From the NCBI GenBank assembly GCA_040387475.1, contig JAZKDT010000018.1, positions 1 to 64,000 on the forward strand: a stretch of 64,000 nucleotides of DNA. Direction: 5' to 3'. The notes beneath the pieces were generated by a model. That model searched no databases and was not told where the DNA came from. It was given only the letters and a program-made list of their open reading frames with translations. Numbering within the stretch: the first letter of the stretch is position 1; every line of letters starts with the position of its first letter. Source of the DNA: UBA4416 sp040387475. GTDB lineage: Bacteria; Bacteroidota; Bacteroidia; B-17B0; Aurantibacillaceae. Positions 63,587 to 64,000 of this stretch are shown one piece after another. The translations under genes and the position numbers were made by a program.

Positions 63587-64000
63587 ATGGAAAACCCGCT
63601 AAACTTAAACGTTTTACAAATAGTTCAGGTAATAGCAATATTACTAACCGGATTAGTGGCCGGACTTTTTTATGGTTATGATTGCTCTGTCGTTAAAGGT
63701 TTAGGAAATCTCCCGGATGACCTTTACCTCCGGTCTTTCCAATCGATAAACAGATCCATTCAAAACCCCTATTTCTTTTTTAGTTTTATGGGAAGTTTAG
63801 TAACTCTTCCTACCGCGGCTTGGTTAAACTATAAGAATTGTCATCTTGCGACTTTCTATTTGTTACTTTCTGCTACAGTCGTGTATTTCATTGGCGTTTT
63901 TGGAGTAACCCTATTTTGCAATGTGCCTTTAAATGAGCGCCTGGCAAATTTTTCAATTTCAACTGCCACTACAACAGACCTTTCGGCTATGCGGCAAACT
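63587..64000 (+). CDS. DUF1772 family membrane protein, cut by the window end
   Basis: The open frame runs from the ATG to the end of the window (138 residues seen, no stop). It shows LQIVQVIAILLTGLVAGLFY, SFQSINRSIQNPYFFFSFMG, a third hydrophobic stretch and then FGVTLFCNVPLNERLANFSI, a pattern (SINRSIQNP, N-V-P-x-N) that matches DUF1772/anthrone-oxygenase-like proteins. The function is unknown. It lies 73 bp after the AraC gene. Confidence 0.85.
   Translation, partial: MENPLNLNVLQIVQVIAILLTGLVAGLFYGYDCSVVKGLGNLPDDLYLRSFQSINRSIQNPYFFFSFMGSLVTLPTAAWLNYKNCHLATFYLLLSATVVYFIGVFGVTLFCNVPLNERLANFSISTATTTDLSAMRQT

Overview
The window is chromosomal DNA of a low-GC member of the Bacteroidota. Support: a type IX secretion system (T9SS) translocon gene (sprA, 2479 codons), two secreted proteins with T9SS sorting domains (one type A, one type B), many promoters with the Bacteroidota -7 box TAnnTTTG (several with a TTG-type -33 box 18-19 bp upstream), near absence of Shine-Dalgarno sequences, and many families typical of the phylum. 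The order cannot be fixed from this sequence. I see no rRNA, tRNA, CRISPR array, prophage, insertion sequence or defence island, and no gene-free stretch longer than 300 bases. The region reads as core genome with some lineage-specific envelope genes.

Layout. 0.2-8 kb: two lipoproteins, a MarC-type membrane protein, an alanine-rich mini-lipoprotein, pyrD, HMG-CoA lyase, a PqiA-like protein, a PerM-type transporter and a SpoU-type RNA methyltransferase. 8-16 kb: sprA preceded by ruvA. 16-24.6 kb: plsY, an MFS carrier, an OmpA-type protein, rpsT, a TPR lipoprotein, a DUF1015 protein, a GNAT and the YggS-type PLP protein. 24.6-28.3 kb: four small membrane proteins (two are tandem paralogues) and an M61 peptidase. 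28.4-34.1 kb: a TPR membrane protein overlapping a SUI1-type factor, a conserved hypothetical, and methylmalonyl-CoA mutase small and large subunits; the large-subunit gene is broken in the assembly by ten Ns and about 107 bases of unrelated sequence. 34.2-43.8 kb: a T9SS metalloprotease, a DUF486 protein, a GT87-like protein, holA, an M48-like protein lacking its catalytic Glu, a VWA protein and a fibronectin-type T9SS cargo. 43.9-47.5 kb: thiolase, cysteine desulfurase, fatty acid desaturase. 47.6-59 kb: mpl, a GT4 glycosyltransferase, wza-wzc-rfbC-wecA-like genes and a lytic transglycosylase (exopolysaccharide plus peptidoglycan theme), then uvrA. 59-64 kb: an APC permease, a LOG protein, 3-hydroxybutyrate dehydrogenase, a GNAT, an AraC regulator and a truncated DUF1772 gene.

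How the genes fit together. HMG-CoA lyase, a thiolase, methylmalonyl-CoA mutase and 3-hydroxybutyrate dehydrogenase are scattered but cover leucine, propionate and ketone-body metabolism. SprA would export the two sorting-domain proteins. The mpl to transglycosylase stretch is tightly packed (4-bp gaps, ATGA and GTGA overlaps) and may link polysaccharide export with local peptidoglycan turnover.

No single gene set is a clearly undescribed system. The best leads are the polysaccharide/murein gene string, the Wzc gene with a hexanucleotide repeat coding its tyrosine tail, the M48-like pseudopeptidase, a Braun-lipoprotein-like mini-lipoprotein, and a TPR sensor shell without an output domain coupled to a SUI1 factor. 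The mutB break is almost certainly an assembly artefact.
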